Positions 34,131-46,419 are shown, counted from the first letter of the stretch. The stretch is DNA of 64,000 bases from Dichetophora obliterata (GCA_963920525.1 OY986438.1:130602920-130666919); one strand, 5' to 3'. The notes: generated by a model not told the origin, from the sequence alone. Numbers and translations are program-made.

Positions 34131-36944
34131 GAATAAGGTTTTATTTACTTAATGTTCAAGGTTAACGTAGTAGAAAAGGTATCTTATTTCATATCACAGA
34201 AATTTTGAATATAAAATCGTTTTAACTTCATCTGGCTTAATATCTTTTACAGTATTGATACCGAGTATCAGTTGAATGCAATAGTTTCCATATGTCAAGT
34301 TATCCAGTGTCACGCCAAGGCGTCTCATCTAACCTTCATTTCAAACGAAGACTAGTCCTTATTGCTTACATTAAAAAGTGCAAATCTTTCGTTTCTTAGT
34401 GCTTGAGCTTTAAAGGAAATATAAAACTCACTATTTTATTCCACTCGTATTTTGTAAAGTCATTATTTTTAATTAAGTTCACACTTCTAAGCCATTTGAC
34501 GGCTTTAACTTTTATAACAGCCAAGCTAATTCATCATTTGCATGTGGAGGTAGGTGTCATGCCTAGTTGATTAACGGTACTCATATATTTTACAGTTTTT
34601 ATTTCTAACAAAATTTACAGTGGTATAATATTTGAAAGGTATAATTTTCATATGTGCCTAGTTTTTGCCGATGACCAATCAATATCAATTAAGACAAAAA
34701 ACCATAATATTGTATTGTCATCGACAACGGGTTAATTGGCAGTTAATTAAATTTATAATATGGTAAGTGAATAGTCAATCAAAAAATTTACGGATACAAA
34801 AGAAAAACTAAATAAAAACTTTTAAAAAACAAAACTGAGAGTCATTCATAAATTTAAGAGTCAGTTACATGTTTGTTCAGTTTATTTTGGTTACATTTCT
34901 TCTCTCCTAAAATAATAATGTTTGTTAATTTTTAATGTTAAACATTCTTGTCAATCACCAGAATCATCGTTTTTAAAGTGATGAAGTGAAGCAAATAATG
35001 ATTTAAAACGAAAAACTTTGTTCGAAAAGTGTGGAAATGAATTCGAGGAAGATCATTTGGTTTCTGTGTTTCTGAGCAGAATTATAAAAGCATAACGAGT
35101 TTTATTTTGAAGAGCTTTTTTTCCATTTTAAAAATTTCCACCATCTCTTAGCGAACTATAGAATGAGTGTCAGAATTTACTCACTTCAACACGATTACAC
35201 TTCTACGTATTAAATCACTTACCGTTATATTAGCATTTAACACACCCAGTTAAAACAGTTTAACTATTCCTAGGTCTGTTTTATACTTTTTTTACTTCGT
35301 TCATGTCATAATTTTAATTAGTTTTGTTGTTGCTACCGTATGTCCTGTTTTGTTGTTGTTATTTTTGCTCTTCATCCTGTCAACATCCAGTATTTTATGC
35401 AACACATTTTTTCTGGCTGTCAAGTTGTATCTGTCTATCTTCTAGACTTCTCAACAGTTTGTCTGTGTTTGTATTTGTTTTGATGAGTATGTGTTTGTTA
35501 TATGAATGCATGTTAAAAGCATTAACAGTAAATTCTGTTTTTTTTTTTCTTTATTCACACATTCGCTGAAAATAAACAATTGCATTAAAACACGTGCCGC
35601 ACATTAATGAAACATTTTAGCCCCGTTGTCATTAAAATTATAGCAAAATGAGTAAAAAGGTGATTTCATGCAGAAAATCGTGGCACATGACAGCGTTAAT
35701 GCTTACTCATAGCGTTGACTCATGTGTGCTTGTTAGGGTTTTAATATGTTTATAAATATTTTCTTTCATAATATGTAATAATTTTTGTACACATATTTTA
35801 CAGGAATCGCACGATTTCAAATAACATTTTTTTCACCTTCTCTGACATATTGATTTGTTATATAACATATTGATATAAAAAGATATTTTGGTTCCTTGAT
35901 TACAAAACCACTCTTTCTTATTATATCTAGTTTCTCACATTTTTTAACTTATTGGCTTTTTTGAACAATATTCTTTTAGCTTCATACAACACGCACTTTA
36001 ATTTATATTAAATGTTTTCTATTTAGTCAGATGGCAAAAAATCAAGAAAACATGTGAAAACATATAAAAATAACATTTAATAATAACAATAACGGAACAC
36101 GCATGAAAAATTTTCACGCATTTAACAAACACTACACACAAAAAAATAGATCACCTTTAATTCAGGAAACTTACTTCTTATAAAGTGTTTAGGCTTAGAG
36201 GTATGACGGAAGCTAAGAACGGTGAAAAACGAAAAGCATCTGGCTACCTATTGTTACTATACGAAAATTGTTATTGAATTAATTAAAAATCAGAAAAAAA
36301 AGAAACTGTTTATTAAAGTTATTGAAATTTGTTAGAAAAGTGATCTTATAACTTAGAAATTTCTTCTTTTTGCTTGAAATTAGTAAATAAAAAAATGTTC
36401 GAACTTAAGGTCAATTTTCAAAATGAGTCCCGAGGAGTAGCGGGTTCTGATATAAAAAAATTAAGGCCGAACATTTCTGAACACAATACAAAAATAATTG
36501 GCTGCATGTATTTGCATACTAGAGCCCTGCGTAGGTGCACTTAAAACCGTCTTCAAAACATTTGTTCATTTCACAATACACTGCACTGTCTTGCCTGCTG
36601 CAAAGAAATCATGAGTGTGATTCCAGCGAAGACGAACAAAAAATCGAAATTGATCTAAGATATCGTTGTCAGAGAGCTCACTGAAGTCAATGCAACGAAA
36701 ACTTGTTTACTGGCACTACACTCATTCGAATTTCCAGAAAATCTATAAAAATAGCACCCAATAGTTAGAAGATCTGCCTTCATTTAGCGCCATGGCCGAT
36801 TTTCTAAAAATGAAGTGCATATTTTTCGTTATATTGACACCAAAAGTAGGAAATAGTTTAGGAAAATTATTGAACCATCTACGGACTATTTCGCTAAATT
36901 TTAGAAACTTAGCGCAATTTTGTTGAAATCTTATTTAATTCGAG
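34131..36944. other. Long unannotated stretch
   Basis: About 2.8 kb without a supported gene. The hydrophobic Cys-rich frame at 35324-35569 derives from TTGTTGTT/TGTTTGTT-rich DNA and has no homologue I recognise. This could be host intron or intergenic DNA. Confidence 0.45.
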
Positions 36945-37075
36945 TAAGTTTTTCTACCGTTTATTTAGCATCGGCTATAACTACGAGAAACATTTTTTCT
37001 TAAATAAGAAATTTTCTGCCGTTTATAAATCATCGGTTATAACAACGAGAAACATTCTCTTTGAAAAGAAAAAAT
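36945..37075 (+). repeat. 64-bp direct duplication
   Basis: Two adjacent copies share TTT.TRCCGTTTAT..A.CATCGG, then TATAAC.ACGAGAAACATT. They begin near 36950 and 37014. Non-coding. Confidence 0.75.
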
Positions 37076-37322
37076 GTTAAAACTAAAAAAAAGAAAAACT
37101 TACATGTATTTCTATGAAGTATCCAATTATTGTAACTTACATTTCTCCAAATTTAAGAAATCATGTAGTAGAATGTTGCACGCGGACTTGATTTCAATAC
37201 AGTTTTTCTTCAAATTATTTCTGTTTGTATACGATTGTTGGAAATTTAACTTTTTTCATACTTTCATCTCTTATATTTAAGTAAAAACTTGTCTTCAAAA
37301 CTAAGAAGCTGTTTTGACAATG

Positions 37323-38895
37323 TTATTTATTATTTATTTATTATTATTATTTATTTATTTACTTTCTATCAACAAAATGTTTAACAGTCATTGATTTACA
37401 TGCATTTGTATAATATATAAATTAAGCAAATAGTATCAAAATTATCCTACACAATATTCATTACATTTTGTTTGAACGTTATTCTATTTTGTGTGAAATC
37501 TATTCGAGCAAATATAGAATTAAACGCTGAGCTAATATTATAGATTGGATCACTTCGGCCATAGTTAGTTCTATGGTGTGGAATATGAAAGAAATTCCTT
37601 TGTCTAAAATGCCTTTCGGGGGCATATATTCCAAAAAGTGCAAGAAGAGGAGCACAATCAATGTGGTTCATCAAAATATCGCGAGCAAACATTATTAGAA
37701 AATACTTTCGCCTAGAGGCCAACGTGCTGAGGCCAAGAAGGGCACATCTAGATGAATAATTTGGCACAAAATCCCAGTTTAGTTTACCAATTACAAAACG
37801 AGTAAAACGTCTCTGTACTTTCTCAAGTCTTGCACTGTGTGATTCATAATATGGATCCCATATGACACAGCCATATTCTAAGATTGATCTTATTAAAGAG
37901 ATAAATAAAGTTTTAAGGGTATATGGGTCGTTGAATTCTTTTGTGTTGCGCCTTATAAATCCAATCATTGCATTAGACTTGTTGATAATGGTATCGTAGT
38001 GGCTGGTAAACGTAATTTTTTTATCAAATAACACACCTAGATCAAATTTAGACTCAACTCTTTGGAGTTCATTGATCGTTATTGAGTAATCAAAAAAGAA
38101 AGGTGTCAGTTTCATATAAAACGACATTATGTTGCATTTTGAAATATTTAAGTGTAGTTTATTAACCGAACACCAATTATGAACATAATTTAAATCGCGT
38201 TGCAGAAGCAAATGATCAGTATGTGAATGTACAGATTTAAATATTTTAACATCATCTGCATACATAAGACATTCCGAGTGCTGAATATAGTTAGGGAGAT
38301 CATTTATAAATAAAACGAACAAGAGTGGTCCAAGATGACTACCTTGTGGTACACCTGAAAGGTTCATAATATCCTCTGAAAAACTTTTTCCAATACGGAC
38401 AGACTGGCATCGACCTGTGAGGTAGTCCTCTATTCAAGATAATAATGAAGAATGAAAACCCATCAGCCGTAGCTTTTTTACCAGTATATGATGCTGCACC
38501 CTATCAAAGGCTTTAGCGAAATCTGTGAAAATGACGTCAATTTGGTTTCCTGATTCTAATTCATTTTTTATGAAATGAGAAAATAAAGTAAGATTTGTCG
38601 AGGTGGATTTTTCAGATACAAAACCATGCTGTTTTTCGGATATTGAGTTTCTTATGAAGGTATAAATTTGTTTTTTTACAACTGCTTCAAACAATTTTGG
38701 AATTAACGGTAGTTTAGATATAGGACGATAATTGGCTATATTCTGTAGGGAACCAGATTTATGTATAGGAATTATAATAGACTCCTTCCAGACTTCTAAA
38801 AACTGACCCTTGATGAGGGACAAATTAAATATAAGTGCAAGTGGCGTTACTAAGACACTTGCACACTTCTTAAGAAATATTGTTGCTACGACATC
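37323..38895 (-). pseudogene. Non-LTR retrotransposon RT, 5'-truncated, one stop
   Basis: Minus-strand ORF2 remnant. From about 38895 the frame runs through FLKKCASVLVTPLALIFN, IIIPIHKSG, NYRPIS, FVSEKSTSTN and FTDFAKAFDRVQHHIL. It meets one TGA at 38434 and continues in the same frame through SGVPQGSHLGPLLFVLFIND and LMYADDVKIF (YADD active site). The C-terminal region RLEKVQRRFTRFV and LLGLSTLASRRKYFLI leads to the stop at 37447. The 3' tail is a (TAAA/TAA)n run at 37323-37362. The motif set fits the Jockey/CR1 side of the LINEs; the exact clade is not settled. The single stop and the good frame suggest it is younger than the R1-like copy at 0.7-2.6 kb. Endonuclease and ORF1 are missing. 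Confidence 0.88.
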
Positions 38896-39049
38896 CAGAC
38901 ATGAGGTCGTTAAATCATGTAAAAATTCTCTGCATTAAGGAAAAACTTCTATAGAATATAGAAAAACCCATGCCTATTAATGGGTTATATATATTAATAT
39001 GTTTCTTAATATAAGGTAGGCATATTTTTTCAGTGTAGATGATTTGTAT

Positions 39050-40420
39050 CAGAGAACAAATTCGGTGCTGGCTCGAACACTAGGTAAATATGGGTCACAC
39101 ATCATGTTACAGTGTTATGAGGTTGTTCATTTCGAATCTGAAGTCAGAATTTTTAAATTCAAAATGAGTAATAGGGTTGTCACCTAAATTTTTTTTATTT
39201 TTACGAATTCGATGCTTGCGCGAAAACTAGGTAAAAATGGGTCGCTGAATCTGAATTCGTTGTCAGAATTTCAAAATTAAGAATTTTTGTTGTAATAGTG
39301 TTGAACCTAATAATATGTAACTTTAATAGCTTTAAACATCATTCAACCCTCGGATGGACTATGTCGTCTGGCCAGATGAAATGGTTTTTCTTTTTTGAAT
39401 AACTTTGTTTCTAGTTGCTTGATTGATAAACGCTCTCGGAATTTTTCGAGCATATTTTCACTCTTTATGAAAAGTATAAAATCGAAAAGTTCTGTACATG
39501 TTTGTAGTGATAACTTTTGTCACAAATTCAAAATCTTCATATAAAGACTATGTCGTCTGGCCAGACGAAATGGTTTTTCTTTTTGAATAACTTTGTTCCT
39601 AGTAATTCAATTAGCAAAAAGCTCTCTTGGACTTTTGAGTATGTTTTCCTCTTATATGAAGGTATGTTTTCCTCTTATAAAAGTTCTGCAAATGTCAGTA
39701 GTGATAAGTTATTTGTCAAAGTAAAATTCTTCATACATGGACTATGTCGTCTGCCCAGAAGCAATTAATTTCTGATAGATAAAAGCATTACATTTGCTCA
39801 ATTTCATATTCTTCTCTTAACCTGGGTTCTTCAGATAACATGATAAATATTGCTCGAACATACATAGCATACATATGTATAAATACTCCGTAACATAAAA
39901 CTACCGTTAGCTTACCTGTCGTTATGCTATAACTTCGTTATTGGGCACACCTTTGATATCTTCTGGCCAGACGACATAGTCCATTTACTGACTATAGGAT
40001 CATTACCCATCCGAGGAATAACAGTGTTAGGGAGTCGCTGATTTCGAATTTGAAGTTAGAATTTTAAAATTCAATAATTTTTTTTTTGTATTTTTGCGAA
40101 TTCTTGTAATTTTAAAATTCTGACAACGGATTCGGATTCAGCGACCCATTTTTACCTAATATTCGAGCCAGCACCGAATTCGTAAAATTTAAAAAAAAAT
40201 TAGGTGGCAACCCTTTTAACCATTTTTAATTTTTATATTCTGACTTCAGATTAGAAATCAGCGACCCCCTAACACTGTTAAATGATTTTTAAAACTTTTA
40301 AAAATACGTATTATTAGGTGGCAACCCTATTATAAAAAATTTACATAATTTTTAAATTCTGACTATGGATTCGGATACAGCGACCCATTTTTGCCTAGTC
40401 AATCTCACCTAGAAAATCTT
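39050..40420. repeat. Inverted-repeat element with GCGACCC/GGTGGCAACC words, nested
   Basis: The left flank (39050-39320) carries AGGTAAAAATGGGTCGCTGA and GTTGTCACCTAAATTTTTTT. The right flank (40021-40420) carries the inverse, TTCAGCGACCCATTTTTACC and ATTAGGTGGCAACCC, in about three tandem or partly inverted units. An unrelated element (39348-40016) splits the two sides. Non-coding. Confidence 0.65.
39348..40016. mobile_element. 669-bp inverted-repeat element with internal 190-bp repeats
   Basis: The ends are CCTCGGATGG and CCATCCGAGG. Just inside, GGACTATGTCGTCTGGCCAG (39356) is mirrored by TGGCCAGACGACATAGTCCA (39965). The GACTATGTCGTCTG word recurs at 39546 and 39740, marking two direct units of about 190 bases whose bodies also match (TTTTTGAATAACTTTGTT and GTTTTCCTCTT). 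No target duplication or protein was identified. Confidence 0.7.
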
Positions 40421-42060
40421 GAATATCAAATTTTAGTCTAATATCACCAAAAACGTCCGAAATAAAACATTATTATGAATTTGTCCATAATAAATATTTT
40501 CCTTAAACCATTTCGTACTCGAAACAAATCGACTGCCTAACTTTCAGCTCAATTCAGGTTATATGTACGTGACGAACTTTGCTTTACAGTGTCCGAAAGT
40601 AAGCATATAAAAACCGTCCGAAATACAGAATTTTTTGATTTGTGGGCGGTAATAAGGAGTGTAGCAAAAAATTGCCCCAAGGTATCTCGTACTCGAAAGA
40701 AATAGACTGCCATATTTTCAGCGCAATCGGCCCAGTAGTTAATTTTAATGAAGTATCAAAAAGTAGGCGTTGCTATAGAGCTACCACTCTCATTTTAAGT
40801 ACAGTTCCCGAAATAACGAAATTTAAGTCTTACAAAGGGGTCGCCAAATAACTTTTTTTTTTTTAAATTCTATAAGAAAAAACTACTGGATATTTTCTCA
40901 AATTTCTTTTTTTATTTGAAAGTACAATCCTTCCGGTTAATAATGGAAAATAATTTCATTCAAATGGCAGCCTCGGCTGGCCATGCAGTAGCCTACACGA
41001 TCGGTCCAATTTTTAAGCACATTATCGATTGTGTGAAGCTGTATTTCACCAATGGCTTCACGAATATTGTCCTTTAAAGCGTCAGTTGTCTCTGGCTTGT
41101 CGGCGCTACACTTATTTTGGAAGGCACCCCACAAATAATAATCCAACGGTGTCAAATCGCAGCTCCGAGGTGGCCAAACGACATCAGCTCTGCGGCTGAT
41201 AATGCGATCTTCAAAAACAGGGCGCAAAACATCGAGTGTAGCTTCGGCTGTGTGGCACGTAGCGCCGTCCTGTTGAAACCAAATGTTGCCAATATCCTCC
41301 TCTTCAATTTTTGTGAACAAAAATTCGTTCAAAATGGCCCGATAACGATCGCCATTGACTGTAACGGCCACTCCTTGCTCATTTTCGAAGAAAAATGGCC
41401 TAATTATGCCTCTGGACCAAATTCCGCACCAAACAGTGACTCGTTTTGGGTGCAGCGGCTTTTCAATGTATGCGTGCCCCAAATGCGACAATTTTACTTG
41501 TTTATATACCCGCCAAGATCAAAATGAGCTTCATCTGAAAAGATGATTTTTTTGGCAAAATCGGCATCTTCTGTAAGTCGATCGCAGGCCCACTTAGCGA
41601 AGCGGAAACGCATTGGATGCTCAGTTGGCTTCAACTCCTGAACCAATTGGACTTTGTATGGCTTTTCACGCTTTGGTTTATCGATGAGGATGCCAGTTTC
41701 TTTCACTTTTTTCACAAGATAACTAACATACGGAGCTGACGGTGCTTCTCTTCTTCCAAAATCCGTACGCAATTTTCGCACACATTCTGCAACATTACCA
41801 TGATATTCAAAGTAATGTCGCAATATTTCCCAGCGTTGTTCAAGCGTATGCACAACCATATTCGTTCAGCGGAAGGATAAAACTAATTATCTGTCAAATT
41901 AGACATGAGCTAAGTGTTACCATTCACGAAATAATCACTAGTTGAAAAAAACGTTAGATGGCGGACCCTGTACGACAAAATCGTCTTAAATAAAAAATTT
42001 TTATTGATTTGTGGGCAGTAAGAGAGAGCGTGGATCAGAAATCTGCAACGAGTGATTCAT
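40421..42060 (-). repeat. Helitron-related internal repeat, split by a DD41D element
   Basis: Units with AAAACCGTCCGAAATA, TTTTTTGATTTGTGGGCGGT and AAATAGACTGCCATATTTTC occur at about 40430-40610 and 40610-40830. A third begins at CAGTTCCCGAAATAACG and is finished only after the DD41D insertion, at 41973-42060 (TTTATTGATTTGTGGGCAGT). The reverse complement of these units is found inside the Helitron at 60.64-62.57 kb (60800-61180). Neither Helitron terminus is seen here. Confidence 0.7.
40833..41970 (-). mobile_element. Defective DD41D mariner with both ends (copy B3)
   Basis: A 1,138-bp element flanked by TA at 40831-40832 and 41971-41972. The termini are CAAAGGGGTCGCCAAATAAC and, inverted, CAGGGTCCGCCATCTAACG. 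The minus-strand start at 41859 begins MVVHTLEQRWEILRHYFEYH. The N-terminal helix-turn-helix part is followed by an internal deletion joining KPKREKP to YKVQLVQEL, the first Asp in FSDEAHFDL, and a TAA at the NKQN Gln codon (about 41494). A 13-base deletion shifts the frame. The second frame (41491-40937) holds the second Asp in WFQQDGATCHT and the third in TPLDYYLWG, 41 residues apart, to the stop at 40937. It cannot encode an intact transposase, yet it has both ends and lies in a clean TA site. Confidence 0.92.
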
Positions 42061-42249
42061 AATTTCAATATTCATTCATACTCATAAAAATATCTATCAT
42101 AGCCATAAGTACTTGACTCATTTTCATAGAATTGATATAAATCATACTCATTGGCTCCTGCGTCACAATGCTGGCATAACGCACAACGTTGTTTGAGGAA
42201 CCACACAGCCGGAAATTTAATATAATCTATGTCGCCAATAATTCTGAAA

Positions 42250-42490
42250 TAAGTTGATATATTTGTGGTTACAAGGCATAACGACTAAACTCAAAGTATC
42301 GTAAAAAATGGTATTTTAATTGCACGAACTACGACTACGATTTTTTTGAAATATATGAACCGTTACAAACAAAATACATGCATACATAAGTGGTGATCAA
42401 TTCTGGGTAAAAAATGGATATCTGCATACTTCCAAAAATTGGCAATTGAGTTTAGTCATTATTCCTTGTGACCACAGATTTAAGTTATTC
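42250..42490. mobile_element. Short inverted-repeat MITE
   Basis: TTGTGGTTACAAGGCATAAC plus GACTAAACTCA (42261-42291) is mirrored by TGAGTTTAGTCATTATTCCT plus TGTGACCACAGA (about 42448-42479). Weaker pairing extends outward (AATAAGTT/AAGTTATT). The interior is about 150 bases and non-coding. Confidence 0.7.
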
Positions 42491-42494
42491 GAAT

Positions 42495-43369
42495 ACTTTT
42501 TAAACCGATTACGAACGCTTGACATGTTTTTTACTTGATTGGCATCTATCTAATTAGATAAAAAACGCACATTCTGCCACTAAATGAACACTTGAGTATT
42601 TCATAAGCAATAATTAAAATTGTATATGCATACAATCATTAACACTATTTTGAAAAGTTATGAAAGAGTTATTTCAACAATATTATTTTTCCAGTTTCCA
42701 TCCGGTTTGGTTTTTGCGTCGTCAAGCAAGCAGAACGCCAAATATTTATATCTCCTTACTACAGACTCTACAATGAAAGACCATAAAATAATCAAGCTTT
42801 TCTAATTATTTGTTTTTTAATGAAAAAGCCATGAAGTTTTTTTTTAATAGTAGTAAACATGTATTGTACACTGACTCCATTTTATTTTCCTATTGGGTTG
42901 CTTTATGTTTACTTGTTTGCTTACAGTGAAACATATATATATAAAACATCGAATACTTTTCAATGTCTTCAGAAAAACAACTTTTACTTATGTTTGCTAT
43001 GCACTGGATGCTGTAAGAAGTGCAATTGTACGTGCGTGAGATATTATTCGTTTACTTATACTCTATACTCATAAAAACAATGAATATTTACATTTTTAAT
43101 GTTGTCGACAAAACCTTACATAATACACATTAAATTATAACACTTAATTGAAGTTGTTTTGCCATACTGAAGAGCGCATGCCGTACTGCTTGTCCACAAC
43201 ACTTTCTGCGAATTGCTGAGTTAAACATAATAAATTTTTTTTTATCTCTCTCTTCTGAAATTGCAAAATCTTTTTACCAGATTGTACGGTATCTCCCCGA
43301 AAAAAAGGTTGAATATTTACTTATACTTATTTTTGTGAGTATACTCTGAATGCTAAAACAGCGACTCAT
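42495..43369. other. Unannotated AT-rich stretch
   Basis: No supported gene or repeat. Short frames at 42620 and 42859 have no motif. Confidence 0.45.
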
Positions 43370-43520
43370 TGCAGTTGTCTGGCGTGGATACCCATTTTTA
43401 GTACAGTTGCCGAAAGTAACCACATAAACTTAATTTTCAAATTTTAGTATAATACGATCAAAACCGTCCGAAATATAGCACTTTTATTGATTTGTGGGCG
43501 GTAAAATGTGTTGCAGGAAA
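43370..43520 (-). repeat. Solo unit of the Helitron-related internal repeat
   Basis: TTTTTAGTACAGTTGCCGAA, AAATTTTAGTATAATACGAT, AAAACCGTCCGAAATATAGC and TTGATTTGTGGGCGGTAA match the units at 40.4-42.1 kb in the same orientation, and the reverse complement of 61080-61180. Confidence 0.7.
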
Positions 43521-44046
43521 AATTTTCCCTAAATTATCTTTTACACCTACACCTACTTTCTATCTGTCACCATTCTGGAGGTTCCCATGCAAACATCACA
43601 AAAAATAGAAAAATGCAAATATTTTACTATTTTATCTACTGTCTTGACAACTGTCTGGGCGCTTATTCACAGACATTAAGTTTGACAAATAATGCGTATT
43701 CTGCACTGTCTTAAACGACTGTCTCGTCTAACCCCCGTGTAAATTCCACCCTACGACTATTTCATTGCTCGTGCCCACAAAAATCTTCCGCATATATTTT
43801 GCGTATTTGTGCAAATCAGAAATTATAAATACCTGAAATTCAAGGAACGATCTACAAGTCATTACTTGGAATAATCTCAAAATAGATGAATGTACGTAGT
43901 TAAACTAAAAATTTCAATGCGAAATATTATGAATGGCTGTAAGAAAATTTTGATATCAACCAATTGACATCTACATCGAAATCCGAGAGAAACATCAAGG
44001 TAATCGACGACCGATGAGGAAATTTCCGAAATACCTGAAGAATTCC
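43521..44046. other. Unannotated stretch
   Basis: No supported feature. Confidence 0.45.
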
Positions 44047-44048
44047 TA

Positions 44049-44467
44049 CACGGAGGTAAATATTTTGCTTGAATCAAACAAATGTTTTGCTTAAAGGCAA
44101 ATCAGCAAAACTTTGCTCAATCACGGGTGATTTTAGAAAAAGATTGCTAAATTGAAATCACTCCTCATTTATTAAGTAAAAAACAAAGCTTAAATTTAAT
44201 CAAAACTTTACTAAGTTATTATAAGCGGCAAAAGCAAATTTCCATATAATAATAAGCAAATATTTGCTTGAATTAAGTAGAAATTTGCTTTTGCAGTTTA
44301 TAATAACTTAGCAAAATTTTGCTTGAATGGAATCAAAAATTTGCTTAGTTATTATAAACTGGAATAGCAAATTTTGATTAGTTTTTGCTGAAATCTAGCA
44401 TAATTTCGAAATAGCTGATAAGTTTTGCTTAACCACAACACAAATTTATCAAACAGTTTTCTCCGTG
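44049..44467. mobile_element. AGCAAA-rich MITE, most complete copy
   Basis: TA-flanked (44047-44048 and 44468-44469), with short termini CACGGAG and CTCCGTG. The 419-bp body is packed with AAGCAAA/TTTGCTT words and inverted TTATAATAACTTAGCAAATT-type blocks. Related sequence lies at 3180-3320 (inverse of its left end), 50690-50830 and 51605-51760 (ending TTTTCTCAGTGTA). Non-coding. Confidence 0.72.
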
Positions 44468-44472
44468 TATGT

Positions 44473-44900
44473 ATATCAAAATTTGCAAGAGGAAGACCAA
44501 GGAAGTCAATGGACGACAGTTCAACATTCACAAAGAAAAAAAAACTTATGGATGCTACTGAAGCGATCTCTATCGAAGAATTGGCAAAAGCTTTAACAGT
44601 TAAATACAACAATGAAAATGCAAAAACTAAAGGCGACATAAGCAATGCAGTTTCTGCTTCAAAACAAATTCGATTAGAGAGGATTAAAGAAAGCATTTCT
44701 ACTTCACCGATGCATATCCTGTAAAATATGCCGCAGAGGAAGCTTTGGTTTTGTCCAATGATTTTGGATTTTCAATGATAAAATATTCTATACTCTGAAA
44801 CTCTTTGAAGCGACACAACTTTAGATACACTTCTAACATATAGTAAAATCATAGCTGCGAAGAAAGCAACTGTTCCAGAGAATTACGAAATAATGATATT
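44473..44900 (+). pseudogene. Scrap of a transposon-associated protein, family not named
   Basis: The frame immediately after the MITE reads ARGRPRKSMDDSSTFTKKKK, then ATEAISIEELAKALTV. After a frameshift it continues near 44706 with YPVKYAAEEALVLSNDFGF, then a NSLKRHN segment. The sequence has clear protein-like composition. A GRPRKSF.ESS.RTK start followed by an EEALAL block is one I associate with uncharacterised transposon-linked proteins of cnidarians and insects. I cannot name the superfamily. Stops follow near 44797. Confidence 0.45.
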
Positions 44901-45029
44901 TTCAGGACTACTTCTCCATCGTAGTTCCTTAAATTTTATTTCCCATTTACAATTTCATGTTACACTCTATTATAAGTATTTTTTTTTATAATATGTAGTT
45001 AATTGTGAACTTTTTCTTTAAATTTTTAA

Positions 45030-45575
45030 ATGAATTTAATTGGGAGCTTTAGATCAAGTTCGTTTAAAGAAGGCAACAACTATAACAACAACTCTATAAA
45101 AGTCAATCAAACAGCACACTAGACAGCCTGTTTCGGAAATTTCCTTTACATTTCCTCTTCAGCAGTCTTGAGTGATTCAGTTGTGACACCCACTGTTTTA
45201 AAGTTGTCTTAAACAAGTCCATTTAATCATATCCAATTAATATCGAAAGAAAAAATAAGAAGCATCTAGAACAGACGGCAACCCAGATAGAGTTAAAGGC
45301 TTGATCTAAAAATAGCTTCTGCTTTAATGTCATATGATTAAGTGGCCGATGAGAACTCTAGAGTTCTTTTGAATTTGTTCGAACATGTGTCAAATCATAT
45401 AAGACTTTAAAACAGTGGGCTGGTCACAGCTGAATCACTTAAGACCACTGAAGAGGAAATGTTGCAATTTCCGAAACAAGCTGTCTAGTCTGTTGTGTGA
45501 TTGACTCTATACAGAGTTGTTTTTGTTGTTGTTACCCTCTTCAAACTTACTTGATCTAAAGCTCACAGTTAATTT
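45030..45575. mobile_element. Foldback element, about 545 bp
   Basis: Arms of about 160 bases: GAGCTTTAGATCAAGTTCGT onward (45050) is the inverse of ACTTGATCTAAAGCTC (45550-45565). Pairing continues through ACAACAACTCTATA/TATACAGAGTTGT, CAGCACACTAGACAGC/GCTGTCTAGTCTGT and TTCCTCTTCAGCAGTC/GACCACTGAAGAGGAA, reaching ACTGTTTTAAAGTT/ACTTTAAAACAGT. The loop (45220-45390) is single-copy. Non-coding. Confidence 0.8.
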
Positions 45576-46419
45576 TTTTTATTATATTATTTTTTATTTA
45601 ATAAAACAAATTGAAGTTGAAAACGTGATAAAAATGGAGTTTCAATCTATATTCTCGGTTTTTGTTTTGCTTTGAGAGAATGTTTTTATTTTCAGTGTGG
45701 CAATAGTTTAAAATTTTATAAAATAAAATTGACTAAGTATTCGTGAAGATTAACTCTGAATTAGATATTATTTAAGTTTTTCATCAGTTTTTTGTCAAAA
45801 GAAAAAAACATATGGGAAAAAATTTGTACACCCTTCAGAAAGCCTACCTTCAAAAATTAATTCCTCAGCATCTTGTCGGTCTCTTAAAATTAAATTTTGC
45901 ACAAAAGGATCTGTATCATTTCTCTTTTTACAGCAAAAAATCATCAAGATTTCTCCATTTATTTAGAATTTATGATTTTTGCAACGAAAAATGGCAGATC
46001 GAGCCACTGTGCGTCGGCTGTACTGTGGCGGATAGGGACTTTCCTTAGTATTAAAAGAATTTAGTGTGGTGAAGTTGACCTATTTTGTCGAGAAACGACC
46101 TTGTTAAGCCAAGATTACATCGGACTTAGAAAGACCGAATAATTTGCTTATAAGAGTGGTGTTTTATTGTTTCCTGATTCAACCATTCTCGGCAAATATC
46201 AGACCGATATCAGGACAAAAATGAAGTGTTGCTTTCTTGACTTTGCTTATTTTATCAAATTGCAAATAATTTTATCGCTTTGATTTTAAAGTTTTATGCT
46301 ATTTTTAATTTTTTCTATATTTCATCTTTTAAAACTCTTTAATATTTATACTGAATTGTAATAAATTTCTAATTTAATAATTTCTATTTTCTATTAAGCA
46401 AACAAAATTAATAAATATA
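45576..46419. other. Unannotated stretch
   Basis: The frame at 45812-46048 has no motif. No repeat pair was found. Confidence 0.45.

Noticed and set aside
35324..35569. Cys-rich hydrophobic 81-residue frame as a secreted peptide
   Set aside because: It derives from TTGTTGTT/TTTGTTGT-rich DNA and has no mature-peptide pattern.
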